A DNA stretch of 64,000 nt from Bolinopsis microptera (GCF_026151205.1 NC_087077.1:4400001-4464000); one strand, 5' to 3'. Positions 12,156-24,456 are shown, counted from the stretch's first letter. A program made the numbers and translations. The notes: generated from the letters alone by a model not told the origin.

Positions 12156-12237
12156 TTTTCCGGCCCACTAACTGGAGTGTAAATCTAATTTTACATTAGC
12201 CCCCACAAAGTGCTGTGAAAAATACTGTAAACCAAGT

Positions 12238-12267
12238 CACGTGGTGTGAATGCTGGGTTACCATTGG
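12238..12267 (-). promoter_or_regulatory. CCAAT-N19-CACGTG module (on minus strand)
   Basis: CACGTG at 12238-12243 is followed 19 bases later by ATTGG (12263-12267). Read on the minus strand this is CCAAT-N19-CACGTG, the same geometry as at 15.7, 22.8 and 50.2 kb. Confidence 0.45.
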
Positions 12268-12735
12268 TTACAAGGTGGGCATTGTTAATCACATTGGAAC
12301 ACATTGTGGGCAGTGATTTTATGAAGGGCTCAAGTGATTAGAAATTAAGTACTACTGATCAGATAAAAGCGATAATAAACCGGACAATGAGTGTAATTTG
12401 AGTGTGTAATATTGTGTGTAACACAGCTACAAAGCCACACAAACTCACTACTTTAAAAATGCATGAGCTGTCTCAAAGATAAGAAATATGAGTAACAGAT
12501 AAGAAATTCCCACAAGACTGTTAATGCAGTCCCCAATGTAGGTCAGCCCCCATCACCTAATTATACAGTTACACAAATGTGTTCTCGAACAAGGGCACAT
12601 TTCGCTCCCATTATCAAGAAGACATGGGAAAGTGTACAATAGTGGGAGGACTGTAAGAAACATAAAAGCAAATTAAAAATATCTATTTGCGTGACAATGT
12701 TTGGTGACATTAACAGCTAACAAGTGACAAGTTGT

Positions 12736-12893
12736 ACAGTCACAGTCACAGTCACAGTCACAGTCACAGTCACAGTCACAGTCACAGTCACAGTCACAGT
12801 CACAGTCACAGTCACAGTCACAGTCACAGTCACAGTCACAGTCACAGTCACAGTCACAGTCACAGTCACAGTCACAGTCACAGTCACAGTCAC
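12736..12893. repeat. (CACAGT)n hexanucleotide array, about 26 copies
   Basis: A pure hexamer tract with no interruptions. It is open in several frames (Val-Thr or His-Ser repeats) because the hexamer has no stop codon. There is no gene context. Confidence 0.97.
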
Positions 12894-15335
12894 GAGCTTC
12901 TGCCGTGTATTAACTGGGCTCACAAGCTTCCACACCATCTAACATATGAAATAATTTACGATGATAAAATTACATGAGATAATTTACAACAATAATGACA
13001 CTCTCACGCTAAGTTACAGTTATATATATTAGCTAAGTTAACAATTACCACATGTAGCCATTTCAAACGCATCACAACTCAGATATCTAATGTTGTAAGG
13101 CACGTGAGCACCTGTAGTTCTACATACGAAGTGTTTTAAAACACACAGACCAAGCAACAAGCATGTAAAGTGGAGCCTGCTCCTGCGGCACTTTAGTGAC
13201 CAGTGGAACTCACGTAGAGCCAGTTCACAAAGAGTGTAGTAGAGCACTGAACTGAGAGCAAGAAGGAAAAGTCTAGAGACGTCTGAATCCGGTGAGTATC
13301 AGTGTCTCGTGTGTTTTGAGACTTTCGATTCCTTGCCGAAAGAGCTCCACTTACCACTTAACACGCATCCTAGAGATTAGAGAAGCTAAGGATTATATTG
13401 TCCACTACAGCAGTCACTGCAGGTGGTACAGTTTACACGACGCTCCGAGGATTAAATGTCGGGTCACGTGACCACATCTGGGTCAGGTGTGACCCAGCTG
13501 GGGTCACGTGACCGGGGGTGAGACCGCACAGAGACCGAGCCAGCAGTCACGAGACCGAGAGAAAAAGATCACACATTAGCTAAGGAGTAAGGAGTCACAG
13601 CTAGTAACAGCTGCGATACAAAGCAAAACAACCCCCTTGATACGTAGGTAATTTTCCAGATTGACACAGTTCAGCCACTGAGAAGAGGCCACCAACGAGG
13701 ATCTAGCAGTGAAGTCAGGTGACACTAGCAGTGAAGTCATGAGACACAAGGGGACCAGTCACCGGCTAGCTAACTATGGTTTGCAGAGCAATGATACAGA
13801 TTACAGAGCTGGAAGTGGTAGTGATTAGAACTACCACCACCAAATTAGTAATGAGAGGGAGAGAGAGAGGGAGGGGAGATATATGACACTATGGTGTGGT
13901 ATGCTCTCTAATAGAGGTGGTTAAACCACTGTCTTAACCACAACCACACTACAAACCAGTCACCCATATTTATATCCTAAATATGTCTTATTGGAGGAAC
14001 ACAGCAGATATTATCACCACACTTGAATAAATAAAACTCCCTCACAAGAGAAATGAAAGATCAGTTCTCCGTCTTTGAGTTTTATTACGATTTTAGCTTC
14101 GTGGTCACCTTTACCGCACCCACATAGTCGCTTTGATCTTCCTACAGTTGAAGTTTTTGTATTTAAAATCTGACAACATAAAATCTTTCCTTTCACCTAT
14201 CACAATGTTGGTGGAACAAAAAGGAAGGGCGAGATGGCGCCCCGGATCAGCCAATGGGGGTGTAGAACGTATTGGATGCTTTAAAGTGGACAAATTCTCT
14301 AGTACCCACTGTCTCCCTACTAATAGCAGTGACCACTGCCTCCCTACTAATACTGCCTCCCTACTAATACTGCCTCCAGTAGTAGTAGTATTATACCTAC
14401 CTCTTTAACGGACCTCCCAGCGTAAATGATCTATAATCGCCGGTTAGCCGACCGAATAGTAGGATAATGGGACTAATATACACCCGAGGAAACATGCTCT
14501 ATAACATGCTCTATTACATCAACATTGATACGCTATTATCGAGGTAGTAAGATAAATGATCCAATAAATGATATCCTGACTCTAGCGACTCTATAGCTCT
14601 GAATGCTACTGTTAGTATGTTTACAGAGGTTCAAATGTCAAATAAACCGGAAATATATTGGGTATCTTTTTAGAACTGGATATAGTTGCTACAGTAACCA
14701 GTTATAGTTGCCAGGGTAACCAGCTGGTACAAACTCACAAGTTCCGGTGCTACTACAGTGACCTGTACACCAAGCCACGGTAACCAGGGCCGTCCCGCAA
14801 AGTATTCACAAAATGTGTCCGGTGTAAAGCCAGCTAAGAGAACCGGAGAGAGAGAGAGAGAGAGAGAGGGGTTGGTACATATTGTTTTGGTACCTGGTAT
14901 ATTTTTAGTGATTACCTCACTGTTTTTGCTGAACAATAGCAAAGAAATACTGGTTATTGGACGTCATATTTCTACTGTAACGGTGGACAGTTTATTGTAC
15001 ACTAGAGATAGCATGACGAAGGAAAGTGATGTAGAGATTAGGTTTCTGGGGGAGAGGATAAAGGCATCATTGCTCTTGAAGCCTTGTTTCCACAATTACA
15101 GCTTAGCACGTGAAACTCGGTTAAAGTAGCCACGTTTCTCTCACAAGCTCTCCACTAGCACGAAACTAGCGGAGTTTCTCTGCTGGAGTTACATAACAAC
15201 AGTTATCATGATCAATAAAAACAATTATAAAGGTCCCCCTCTCCTACCATCACGATATCTATATATATTGGCACACTAAACCGCACATGAATATCTCATG
15301 AGATATCAATTACCGGGCTACTAAGTACCGGTACC
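12894..15335. other. No gene recognised; E-boxes and purine tracts
   Basis: Contains paired GGTCACGTGACC sites near 13465 and 13505, GA-rich tracts at about 13855-13880 and 14843-14868, and the X-box pair listed separately. AAGTC...GTCTGAATCCG|GTGAGT near 13290 resembles a donor at the end of a non-coding exon, but no partner exon was found. Confidence 0.35.
14685..14720. promoter_or_regulatory. Two tandem RFX X-box motifs
   Basis: GTTGCTACAGTAAC (14685-14698) and GTTGCCAGGGTAAC (14707-14720) both fit the palindromic X-box GTNRCC-N2-RGYAAC bound by RFX factors; the first has one deviation. Spacing is 22 bp, about two helical turns. RFX sites mark ciliary gene promoters in animals, but no adjacent ciliary gene is visible. 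Confidence 0.5.
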
Positions 15336-15392
15336 GGCTGAGAGGGACCAGCTGAGAGGGACCGGCTGAGAGGGACCGGCTGAGAGGGACCG
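15336..15392. repeat. 15-bp repeat, about 4 copies
   Basis: The unit is GGCTGAGAGGGACCG, with one variant copy. Confidence 0.9.
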
Positions 15393-15700
15393 GGTTCTCA
15401 GCTAAATGAGGGGCCGACAACAATACGCTCAGACAATAAACACTAAACAGCACCTCCTCCACAAAGGCACGCTAGCTGTAGAGAGTGTTATTATTGCCCG
15501 ACAAAAAGTAGTGTGGCAACACCGCCGTTAGATCTCATTATTCAGCCAGAGACGGGGGTCATGTGACCGTGAAAGTGGGTCAGGTGACCTGTACACTGTA
15601 GTATTGTTTGTTGCCATTAGCGACCACGTGCGCGACCACGTGGGCCAGGTGCTGATAAGAGAGGCTCTGCAGTTTCCTGATGTAGACTATTATCTCTCCG

Positions 15701-15746
15701 CCAATCACAGGGCAGAACCTAGTTCACGTGACAGGGAAGCACCAAT
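15701..15746 (+). promoter_or_regulatory. CCAAT-N19-CACGTG-N11-CCAAT module
   Basis: CCAAT 15701-15705, CACGTG 15725-15730, CCAAT 15742-15746. It combines both spacings that recur in the window. Two further CACGTG sites lie 60-80 bp upstream (15625 and 15637). Confidence 0.5.
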
Positions 15747-15878
15747 AGGAGGCTACTAGACGGGAACCATGTAAAACTATGACATGGAGAGTGAAGCTAG
15801 CCACTGTTAGAACCAGGAGAGGTTATTGTTCGAGGAAGTGGGGATATGTAAATTGTAAGGCAGGTTCCCGTCCTATAT

Positions 15879-16112
15879 AGTGAGGTTCTGGCAATCTCAA
15901 TAGTGAGGTTCTGGTAACCTCAATAGTGAGGTTCTGGTAACCTCAATAGTGAGGTTCTGGTAACCTCAATAGTGAGGTTCTGGTAACCTCAATAGTGAGG
16001 TTCTGGCAACCTCAATAGTGAGGTTCTGGTAACCTCAATAGTGAGGTTCTGGTAACCTCAATAGTGAGGTTCTGGTAACCTCAATAGTGAGGTTCTGGTA
16101 ACCTCAATAGTG
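15879..16112. repeat. 23-bp hairpin-forming minisatellite, 10 copies
   Basis: The unit is TAGTGAGGTTCTGGTAACCTCAA, in which GAGGTT and AACCTC are inverted around a short loop, so every unit is a small hairpin. Two copies carry CAA in place of TAA in the loop-proximal arm. Confidence 0.95.
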
Positions 16113-16607
16113 AGCAGCCTGCTATGACACAGGTCCATGTCACTACTACTACTGTCATGGTCAGTAGTGAGAAGTACATGAGCACTGAGCAGCTTAGCTA
16201 ACGTCACCCAGCAGTCCATCCACATGTTCACTACACAAATAGGAAAATAAAAAGAACTAGAAATGTAGTTCTATTGTTGTTATAGTTGTTAATGATCGAA
16301 GAAATACTATAAAGAATAGCCAGCCACCGATAGAACTTGATGACACAAATAAATCCATAAACCAGACTGACTAAATCTATGAGCCTAAACTGGCAAAGTG
16401 GTTTAAAGAGGTCGTACACGAGCTGAAATTAGAGATCTGTCAGCTAAAAGTGAGAGCGAGAGAGGGGGGGGGACGTGCCCACCCGACTCAATCAGACACT
16501 GATACACGACGTAGTTCTAGACATTCAATAGAACTCTGAGTCGAGTGTAGCAAGCACCGACCAGATATTGCTTGCAGAAAAGCAATCATCGACACATCAG
16601 GGGACGA

Positions 16608-16708
16608 CCAATGAGAACACGAGTCTTAGTCACGTGACCAGTCAAGGATGCAGGTAGCCAATCAGATGACAGATATGAGTCGCACGATTGAGTGGTAAGA
16701 AGCACGTG
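16608..16708. promoter_or_regulatory. CCAAT/E-box cluster
   Basis: CCAAT 16608-16612, CACGTG 16631-16636 (N18), CCAAT 16658-16662 (N21 from the E-box), CACGTG 16703-16708. It overlaps the possible tetraspanin-like exon, so one of the two readings may be wrong. Confidence 0.4.
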
Positions 16709-16917
16709 ACAGGACGCAGCCTATCAGAAGGGGAGTGTACTCCTGAGGAGGCCTCCTTACACCTTGTACAGTAAGCCAGCATAAAACAGCCGTAATAACA
16801 AGCTAGACAAGTCAGTATCAACACAATTCCAACTAGATCATCATTATACTCCCCCAATATCCGGGTCAATATTGTAAGACAAGGACCTTCAGCTCCAACA
16901 CAAGGATAAAACCCTAT
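16642..16917 (-). CDS. Possible exon: tetraspanin-like last membrane segment
   Basis: The minus frame reads a Cys-rich stretch (CVGAEGPC) followed by LTILTRILGEYND and a hydrophobic helix (VGIVLILTCLACYYGCFMLA), ending in Cys-rich YCTRCK. This layout resembles the end of the large extracellular loop, TM4 and the palmitoylated tail of tetraspanins, which organise membrane microdomains. A possible acceptor (ATTATAG) lies at about 16918, and a donor-like AG|GTGTAAGG lies within the frame. I could not find TM1-TM3 exons between 16.9 and 18.2 kb. Upstream is a satellite array, so a full gene would have to span it. It may be chance. Confidence 0.25.
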   Translation of the reverse strand: MGFYPCVGAEGPCLTILTRILGEYNDDLVGIVLILTCLACYYGCFMLAYCTRCKEASSGVHSPSDRLRPVTCFLPLNRATHICHLIGYLHP

Positions 16918-16939
16918 AATACTGATATTTGTCAACAGT

Positions 16940-18181
16940 AAGATTGTCTCATTGGTCTCATTGCGGGGAATTGGTTAAATCTACTCCAAAGCTGGCGTAA
17001 AAATAACTGTCTATTAGAAGTAAGGGCAGTCAGGGGCTTGGTTAGTCATTGACCTCAGCACTCTACAAAACCCATTCTCAAGAACTAGAAAGATACTTTA
17101 CAGTTAAATACCACATAGGCTGAAGACCTCTCCATAATAACTAGTGACTAGCCTAGTTCTAGACAATTATTATAATTCTACTCCCCACATTGTACTCCCT
17201 GTAGATTGGTGTTCTCATAACACAGTATCCAGAACTTTCCCTCAGTAGACCATTGTATTAAACAGTTATGTAATCTTTCTCTCTCTCTGCCACATCAGAT
17301 GGGGGGAGTATAGACTATAGAGCCAGAGTGTGGTACTCTTCCTGAAACCAACACCTATATTAATAGAATATAGAGCGCTCGTTCACGGGTAAAATTGTCA
17401 CGTGATACCCTTAAAAGGAGTGTAGGGATACAGTACCAGTCACGTGGTGCCCATATAAGGAGCGCCTTACGGATACAGTACCTCGTACCTCTACGAAATT
17501 AATCAAAGCTGGGAGCTCCCTTTATTACTCGCCACTAACCACCTCCAACTGGGGTATTCCGGGAGAGTTGTGTGTAATTTGACAGGGTGGGAGCAGTAAA
17601 GGGAGGATTTGTTGGAAGTACTCTGTAACAGAGCAGGGGGTATATTTAAATATAAATTACACAGTACGCACGAGTTGTAGTTGGGAATAAAGGAGACACA
17701 CCTCGAGTAGGGTGTGGCTAATAAGTTACGGGAGCCCACTTTCCGAGTAAAACTACTTTTCAAGTGAAACTTCAACCCCAGAATGATGCAAGAAGGAAAA
17801 TGGAACTGCAAATGATAATTTTGGGGAGGAACCGCCGAGTTATGAGCACGTACAATCAGTACAGTCTTGACAAAACCAGAATCAGAATTTCAGCAATCTT
17901 TTACAGCATAATATGCAAAACGTAGATAAAATTTTATTTATAGCAGAAATAAATCTAATAATTTCAGTGCCAAAGGGACAGAAATCCCTACAAATGTCAC
18001 CAAGAGACGCTTGTAAAAAATACAACTCACAGAGTCAGAAAGTGGGTTGTCGTGCTCACGTTTAATAAAACAAACGTTATTCTGCCCTCCAAATAACTAC
18101 AGGGAGGGTTTTAACAGTACGCTAACAACTGTTAAACTCTAGTACTCGCAAAAATGTGGCTGGCTGAATCTCTGTCCACTC
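16940..18181. other. No gene recognised
   Basis: Intergenic-looking sequence with two CACGTG sites (17399, 17443) about 44 bp apart, each ahead of a similar segment (GTGTAGGGATACAGTACC / CGGATACAGTACC), suggesting a local duplication. The minus-strand open frame 17503-17811 has no recognisable domain. Confidence 0.35.
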
Positions 18182-21100
18182 AACTGAGCAGTACCCACCC
18201 AGCACTGTTAGAACTGAGCACTGAGCAGAGGTCTCTACCCACCCAGCACTGTTAGAACTGAGCAGTAAGCAGAGGTCTCTACCCACTCAGTACTGTTAGA
18301 ACTGAGCAGTGAGCAGAGGTCTCTACCCACCCAGCACTGTTAGAACTGAGCAGTGAGCAGAGGTCTCTACCCACTCCGCACTGTTAGAACTGAGCACTGA
18401 GCAGAGGTCTCTACCCACCCAGCACTGTTAGAACTGAGCACTGAGCAGAGGTCTCTACCCACTCCGCACTGTTAGAACTGAGTAGTGAGCAGAGGTCTCT
18501 ACCCACCCAGCACTGTTAGAACTGAGCAGTGAGCAGAGGTCTCTACCCACTCCGCACTGTTAGAACTGAGCAGTGAGCAGAGGTCTCTACCCACTCTGCA
18601 CTGTTAGAACTGAGCAGTGAACAGAGGTCTCTACCCACCCAGCACTGTTAGAACTGAGCAGTGAGCAGAGGTCTCTACCCACCCAGCACTGTTAGAACTG
18701 AGCAGTGAGCAGAGGTCTCTACCCACTCCGCACTGTTAGAACTGAGCAGTGAGCAGAGGTCTCTACCCACTCAGCACTGTTAGAACTGAGCAGTGAGCAG
18801 AGGTATCTACCCACTCAGCACTGTTAGAACTGAGCAGTGAGCAGAGGTCTCTACCCACTCTGCACTGTGAGAACTGAGCAGTGAGCAGAGGTCTCTACCC
18901 ACTCAGCACTGTTAGAACTGAGCAGTGAGCAGAGGTATCTACCCACTCAGCACTGTTAGAACTGAGCAGTGAGCAGAGGTCTCTACCCACTCCACACTGT
19001 TAGAACTGAGCAGTGAGCAGAGGTCTCTACCCACCCAGCACTGTTAGAACTGAGCAGTGAGCAGAGGTCTCTACCCACTCCGCACTGTTAGAACTGAGCA
19101 GTGAGCAGAGGTCTCTACCCACTCCACACTGTTAGAACTGAGCAGTGAGCAGAGGTCTCTACCCACTCCGCATTGTTAGAACTGAGCAGTGAGCAGAGGT
19201 CTCTACCCACTCCGCACTGTTAGAACTGAGCAGTGAGCAGAGGTCTATACCCACTCCACACTTTTAGAACTGAGCAGTGAGCAGAGGTCTCTACCCACTC
19301 CGCACTGTTAGAACTGAGCAGTGAGCAGAGGTCTCTACCTGCTCCGCGCTGTTAGAACTGAGCAGTGAGCAGAGGTCTCTACCCACCCAGCACTGTTAGA
19401 ACTGAGCAGTGAGCAGAGGTCTCTACCCGCTCCGCGCTGTTAGAACTGAGCAGTGAGCAGAGGTCTCTACCCACTCCGCACTGTTAGAAGTGAGCAGTGA
19501 GCAGAGGTCTCTACCCACTCCGCACTGTTAGAACTGAGCAGTGAGCAGAGGTCTCTACCCACTCAGCACTGTTAGAACTGAGCAGTGAGCAGTGGTGTCT
19601 AGTCTCTACCCACTCAGCACTGTTAGAACTGAGCAGTGAGCAGAGGTCTCTACCCGCTCTGCACTGTTAGAACTGAGCAGTGAGCAGAGGTCTCTACCCA
19701 CTCTGCACTGTTAGAACTGAGCAGTGAGCAGAGGTCTCTACCCACTCCACACTGTTAGAACTGAGCAGTGAGCAGAGGTCTCTACCCACTCCACACTGTT
19801 AGAACTGAGCAGTGAGCAGAGGTCTCTACCCACTCCGCATTGTTAGAACTGAGCAGTGAGCAGAGGTCTCTACCCACTCCGCACTGTTAGAACTGAGCAG
19901 TGAGCAGAGGTCTATACCCACTCCACACTTTTAGAACTGAGCAGTGAGCAGAGGTCTCTACCCACTCCGCACTGTTAGAACTGAGCAGTGAGCAGAGGTC
20001 TCTACCCACTCAGCACTGTTAGAACTGAGCAGTGAGCAGAGGTATCTACCCACTCAGCACTGTTAGAACTGAGCAGTGAGCAGAGGTCTCTACCCACTCC
20101 ACACTGTTAGAACTGAGCAGTGAGCAGAGGTCTCTACCCACCCAGCACTGTTAGAACTGAGCAGTGAGCAGAGGTCTCTACCCACTCAGCACTGTTAGAA
20201 CTGAGCAGTGAGCAGAGGTCTCTACCCACTCCGCACTGTTAGGACCGAGTAGTGAGCAGAGGTCTCTACCCACCCAGCACTGTTAGAACTGAGCAGTGAG
20301 CAGAGGTCTCTACCCACTCCGCACTGTTAGAACTGAGCAGTGAGCAGAGGTCTCTACCTGCTCCGCGCTGTTAGAACTGAGCAGTGAGCAGAGGTCTCTA
20401 CCCACCCAGCACTGTTAGAACTGAGCAGTGAGCAGAGGTCTCTACCCGCTCCGCGCTGTTAGAACTGAGCAGTGAGCAGAGGTCTCTACCCACTCCGCAC
20501 TGTTAGAAGTGAGCAGTGAGCAGAGGTCTCTACCCACTCCGCACTGTTAGAACTGAGCAGTGAGCAGAGGTCTCTACCCACTCAGTACTGTTAGAACTGA
20601 GCAGTGAGCAGAGGTCTCTACCCACTCAGTACTGTTAGAACTGAGCAGTGAGCAGAGGTCTCTACCCGCTCTGCACTGTTAGAACTGAGCAGTGAGCAGA
20701 GGTCTCTACCCACTCTGCACTGTTAGAACTGAGCAGTGAGCAGAGGTCTCTACCCACTCCACACTGTTAGAACTGAGCAGTGAGCAGAGGTCTCTACCCA
20801 CTCCACACTGTTAGAACTGAGCAGTGAGCAGAGGTCTCTACCCACTCCGCATTGTTAGAACTGAGCAGTGAGCAGAGGTCTCTACCCACTCCGCACTGTT
20901 AGAACTGAGCAGTGAGCAGAGGTCTATACCCACTCCACACTTTTAGAACTGAGCAGTGAGCAGAGGTCTCTACCCACTCCGCACTGTTAGAACTGAGCAG
21001 TGAGCAGAGGTCTCTACCCACTCCGCACTGTTAGAACTGAGCAGTGAGCAGAGGTCTCTACCCACTCCGCACTGTTAGAACTGAGCAGTGAGCAGAGGTC

Positions 21101-21616
21101 TCTACCCACTCCACACTGTTAGAACTGAGCAGTGAGCAGAGGTCTCTACCCACTCAGTACTGTTAGAACTGAGCAGAGGTCTCTACCCACTCAGTACTGT
21201 TAGAACTGAGCAGTGAGCAGAGGTCTCTACCCACTCCGCACTGTTAGAACTGAGCAGTGAGCAGAGGTCTCTACCCACTCCACACTGTTAGAACTGAGCA
21301 GTGAGCAGAGGTCTCTACCCACTCCGCACTGTTAGAACTGAGCAGTGAGCAGAGGTCTCTACCCACTCCGCACTGTTAGAACTGAGCAGTGAGCAGAGGT
21401 CTCTGCCCACTCAGTACTGTTAGAACTGAGCAGTGAGCAGAGGTCTCTACCCACCCAGCACTGTTAGAACTGAGTAGTGAGCAGAGGTCTCTACCCACTC
21501 CGCACTGTTAGAACTGAGCAGTGAGCAGAGGTCTCTACCCACTCCGCACTGTTAGAACTGAGCAGTGAGCAGAGGTCTCTACCCACTCCACACTGTTAGA
21601 ACTGAGCAGTGAGCAG
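18182..21616. repeat. 44-bp satellite array, about 78 copies, with higher-order structure
   Basis: The unit is about ACTGTTAGAACTGAGCAGTG plus AGCAGAGGTCTCTACCCACTCCGC. Variation is concentrated in the CTCCGC/CCCAGC/CTCAGC segment. Rare variants recur in blocks. The CTATACCC...CACTTTTAG unit appears near 19241, 19908 and 20920. The CCTGCTCCGCGCTG block appears at 19337 and 20356. The spacings are 667 (15 units plus a 7-base insertion near 19590), 1012 (23 units) and 1019 bases. This indicates recent duplication of a block of about 1 kb. One short unit lies near 21175. Confidence 0.97.
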
Positions 21617-21960
21617 CATCTGATATACACACAGATCTCTCTCGTGATTATTAAACCACCCCCTGAGACTGTCATGTGCCTGCTTACTGTCAGATACTAG
21701 CCTTGTGTTTTACTTTATTTGGTGATATTTGAGGATATCAGAAGAGCGAGGTTGTAACACGACAACCGAGACAGGGGGAGCGAGGTTGTAACAAGAGACA
21801 GTATTTTGATATTAATTACTCGTCAGATGAGCGAATTGTGGCGATCGTGAAATAGTGAGACTAGTTGATTATTTGGCATCAAGTGAGGAATGGTATTTTA
21901 CTGTTAAATCATCGTGGAATGATGATATATAGCTCTTGAAGATGTAAATTGTTAGTGTGA

Positions 21961-22111
21961 TGAATTAAAAGCAAAGATATAAAGATATCTACTGAATTAA
22001 AAGCAAAGATATAAAGATATCTACTGAATTAAAAGCAAAGATATAAAGATATCTACTGAATTAAAAGCAAATATATAAAGATATCTACTGAATTAAAAGC
22101 AAAGATATCTA
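21961..22111. repeat. 32-bp repeat, about 4.5 copies
   Basis: The unit contains TGAATTAAAAGCAAAGATAT and AAAGATATCTAC. The last copy is shortened. Confidence 0.93.
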
Positions 22112-22280
22112 CTGAATTGCACAGTTTAATGTATGTACCTCTTCTTATCGTGGTCGCAATTGAGCAACTTTAAAAGAAAGTTGAAAAACCCATCTAGCAT
22201 ATCGTTAGAAAAGAAAATCCAATTTGTAAAACCAGAAAAGCGGCCACAAAACCTGCACAACTTGCTGCAACCATTACATA

Positions 22281-22373
22281 AAGGTGACCAGTCCTACTAG
22301 GGAGAGATGTTTGGATAGGTCTCGAGGCAAGGTGACCAGTCCTACTAGGGAGAGATGTTTGGATAGGTCTCAA
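22281..22373. repeat. 48-bp direct repeat, 2 copies
   Basis: AAGGTGACCAGTCCTACTAG through GGATAGGTCTC is repeated head to tail. Confidence 0.9.
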
Positions 22374-22757
22374 AGCGGAGCAATTAAATGACACACTTTT
22401 AGCAAGTAAGATTAGTCAGGCTGTACCCCCAAATCAGCTAAAAGGGGTCATCGAGTAAATGAAGGAGTCAAGGGTAAACGACTACTTAGATATAATGTGA
22501 CCTCATTAGGCCCCCATAAATATGGACTTAAAATTTATAATTGGGGTAAGGTAACGGATAATCAGTGAAACTTGAGGAACTAATTGAGGTTATTGAGGTG
22601 ATCCAAAGAGGATTGATTGCTCGGATTCTGGGTACATGTAGACAGTACTCCCTCAAATAATAGTATTGAGCAGGTTCCTACTCTCTCTTTGCCCCTTATA
22701 ATTGTAGAGAAAGAGTGCACCATAAGAGCTCGAATCTGTAGGGTTGGTTTCTTTCGT

Positions 22758-22787
22758 CCAATCAGAGACTAGGTCGTATGTCACGTG
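22758..22787 (+). promoter_or_regulatory. CCAAT-N19-CACGTG module
   Basis: CCAATCAG at 22758 and TCACGTGA with CACGTG at 22782-22787. Start-to-start distance is 24 bases, as at 15.7 and 50.2 kb, with unrelated intervening sequence. Confidence 0.5.
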
Positions 22788-23082
22788 ATCTGACGGGGCC
22801 AGTGAGACAGGCTCGTCCTACATGTGGTGTGGGGCCCTAATGTCGGCCCCTATTAGATGGCTACCTCCCTGACCTCCTTACCATTGTAGCAACCACATTA
22901 TCCTCATCACACTACCATTACACTACCCAGCCACTATTCTTAGAGTTCCCAGGTAATCACCATATAAACATGTGTAATTATATTCCTTATCATTCTTCAA
23001 TTATCCCCCAAATTTGTGTCTCAATGGTATCACACAGATCATGTGCTGTACCGCTGACAGATGCAGTTAATAATAATAGGAG

Positions 23083-23349
23083 TCACTCTCTATGTCACTC
23101 TCTGTGTCACTCTCTGTGTCACTCTCTGTGTCACTGTGTCACTCTCAGTGTCACTGTGTCACTCTCTGTGTCACTCTCTGTGTCACTGTGTCACTCTCAG
23201 TGTCACTGTGTCACTCTCTGTGTCACTCTCTGTGTCTCTGTGTCACTCTCTGTGTCACTGTGTCACTCTCAGTGTCACTGTGTCACTCTCTGTGTCACTC
23301 TCTGTGTCACTGTGTCACTCTCAGTGTCACTGTGTCACTCTCTGTGTCA
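23083..23349. repeat. CACTCTCTGTGT / CACTGTGT mixed minisatellite
   Basis: Blocks of CACTCTCTGTGT, CACTGTGT and CACTCTCAGTGT are arranged in a higher-order order of about 60 bases. All three plus frames are open, so the open frames here are repeat artefacts. Confidence 0.93.
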
Positions 23350-23490
23350 TGTGTGGATCACCGTGTGAGACTCGGGTTTTTCATGATCTAGGCCCGGTTT
23401 TGTGGTTAAAAGTTCTATTTGATTACCGGGTTATAAATATCGAGCTTTTATATATGTTCAACGTTTCGATTTGAGCGAGACTACATTAAA

Positions 23491-23556
23491 TATATGGCTA
23501 AATATCTGGTTAAATATCTGGTTAAATATCTGGTTAAATATATGGTTAAATATCTT
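23491..23556. repeat. 13-bp repeat, about 5 copies
   Basis: The unit is about TGGTTAAATATCT, between two unannotated stretches. Confidence 0.85.
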
Positions 23557-24453
23557 ACCAGTACCATAGAACAAGCTAAGTGGACCTCCTAACAGTATGT
23601 GTTTAATAAATCTAACTTGTTTAATGTTTTAATTCTAACTAACTAACCAACACGGAGAAACTAGCCTTAAAAAAGACAAGGCTGATCATGGAAAATAAGA
23701 AAGGAGATAAGCAGAGAAAATGTTTAGATAAAGTGAAAGATAAGAAAAAACAGCGCTACAGTATTTAGTTTTACAGTCACGCTAGAGATTAGTGATTAGT
23801 TGTAAAATAACGCCCTAATTCTACACTCTACAGTGTAATATTATTCAGTCCTGAAGATAAAACAAATATACATTTCAACCCTCATAATTTATTAAGGTTT
23901 TGTTTTAACGTCTCAACTGGCTAATTCTCACGTTATTTAGAATGAATTGCTTGAGGGGAGGGGTCTCCATATTTTTAGAGATGGTCACTCACTCATACTC
24001 CCTCCCCCACGCGATGTTTAGTCACACTTACACTCTACAGTGAAACAAAGCTACCTAAATTACAATTTAACTTCTTAACAAAGCGATCTTAACCATGTTG
24101 TCTCAACAAAGCAGTTCTAAACGCCAAGTAACGAGCCCACAAAGAAGTTTCAGCTAATAAGTATTATTATCGCTGAACAATGTTGCGGAGTGCCGAGTAG
24201 AATAATGTCGTTGAGCGTTCTACACCGCACGAAATGGAGTGCTATGTGTGTATTGTTAGCGGAGATGAAGTGCTATATAGTATCTATGTATTGTTAGAGA
24301 AGGTGTGTTACTACCTAACACATATCTGAGAATGGGCGGACCCTGTTACATCGCCTTGTTCAACCCTGCTAACTCCCTCGAATAGCCATGTTAAGTTTCT
24401 CACTGTTTCTCACCTCACCCACATACAGGTGTAGTAACCACAGCTACAACTCA
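23557..24453. other. No gene recognised
   Basis: AT-rich sequence leading up to the transposon insertion. Near 24235-24310 an imperfect duplication containing GTGCTATGTGTGTATTGTTAG / GTGCTATATAGTATCTATG is visible. No open frame was supported. Confidence 0.4.
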
Positions 24454-24456
24454 TTA

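Noticed and set aside
12717-12977. Val-Thr and His-Ser repeat proteins from (CACAGT)n
   Set aside because: Product of a pure hexanucleotide tract open on both strands.
17503-17811. 102-codon minus-strand frame as an upstream exon of a tetraspanin-like gene
   Set aside because: No membrane segments or CCG motif, and no splice phase match with the 16.7-kb candidate exon.
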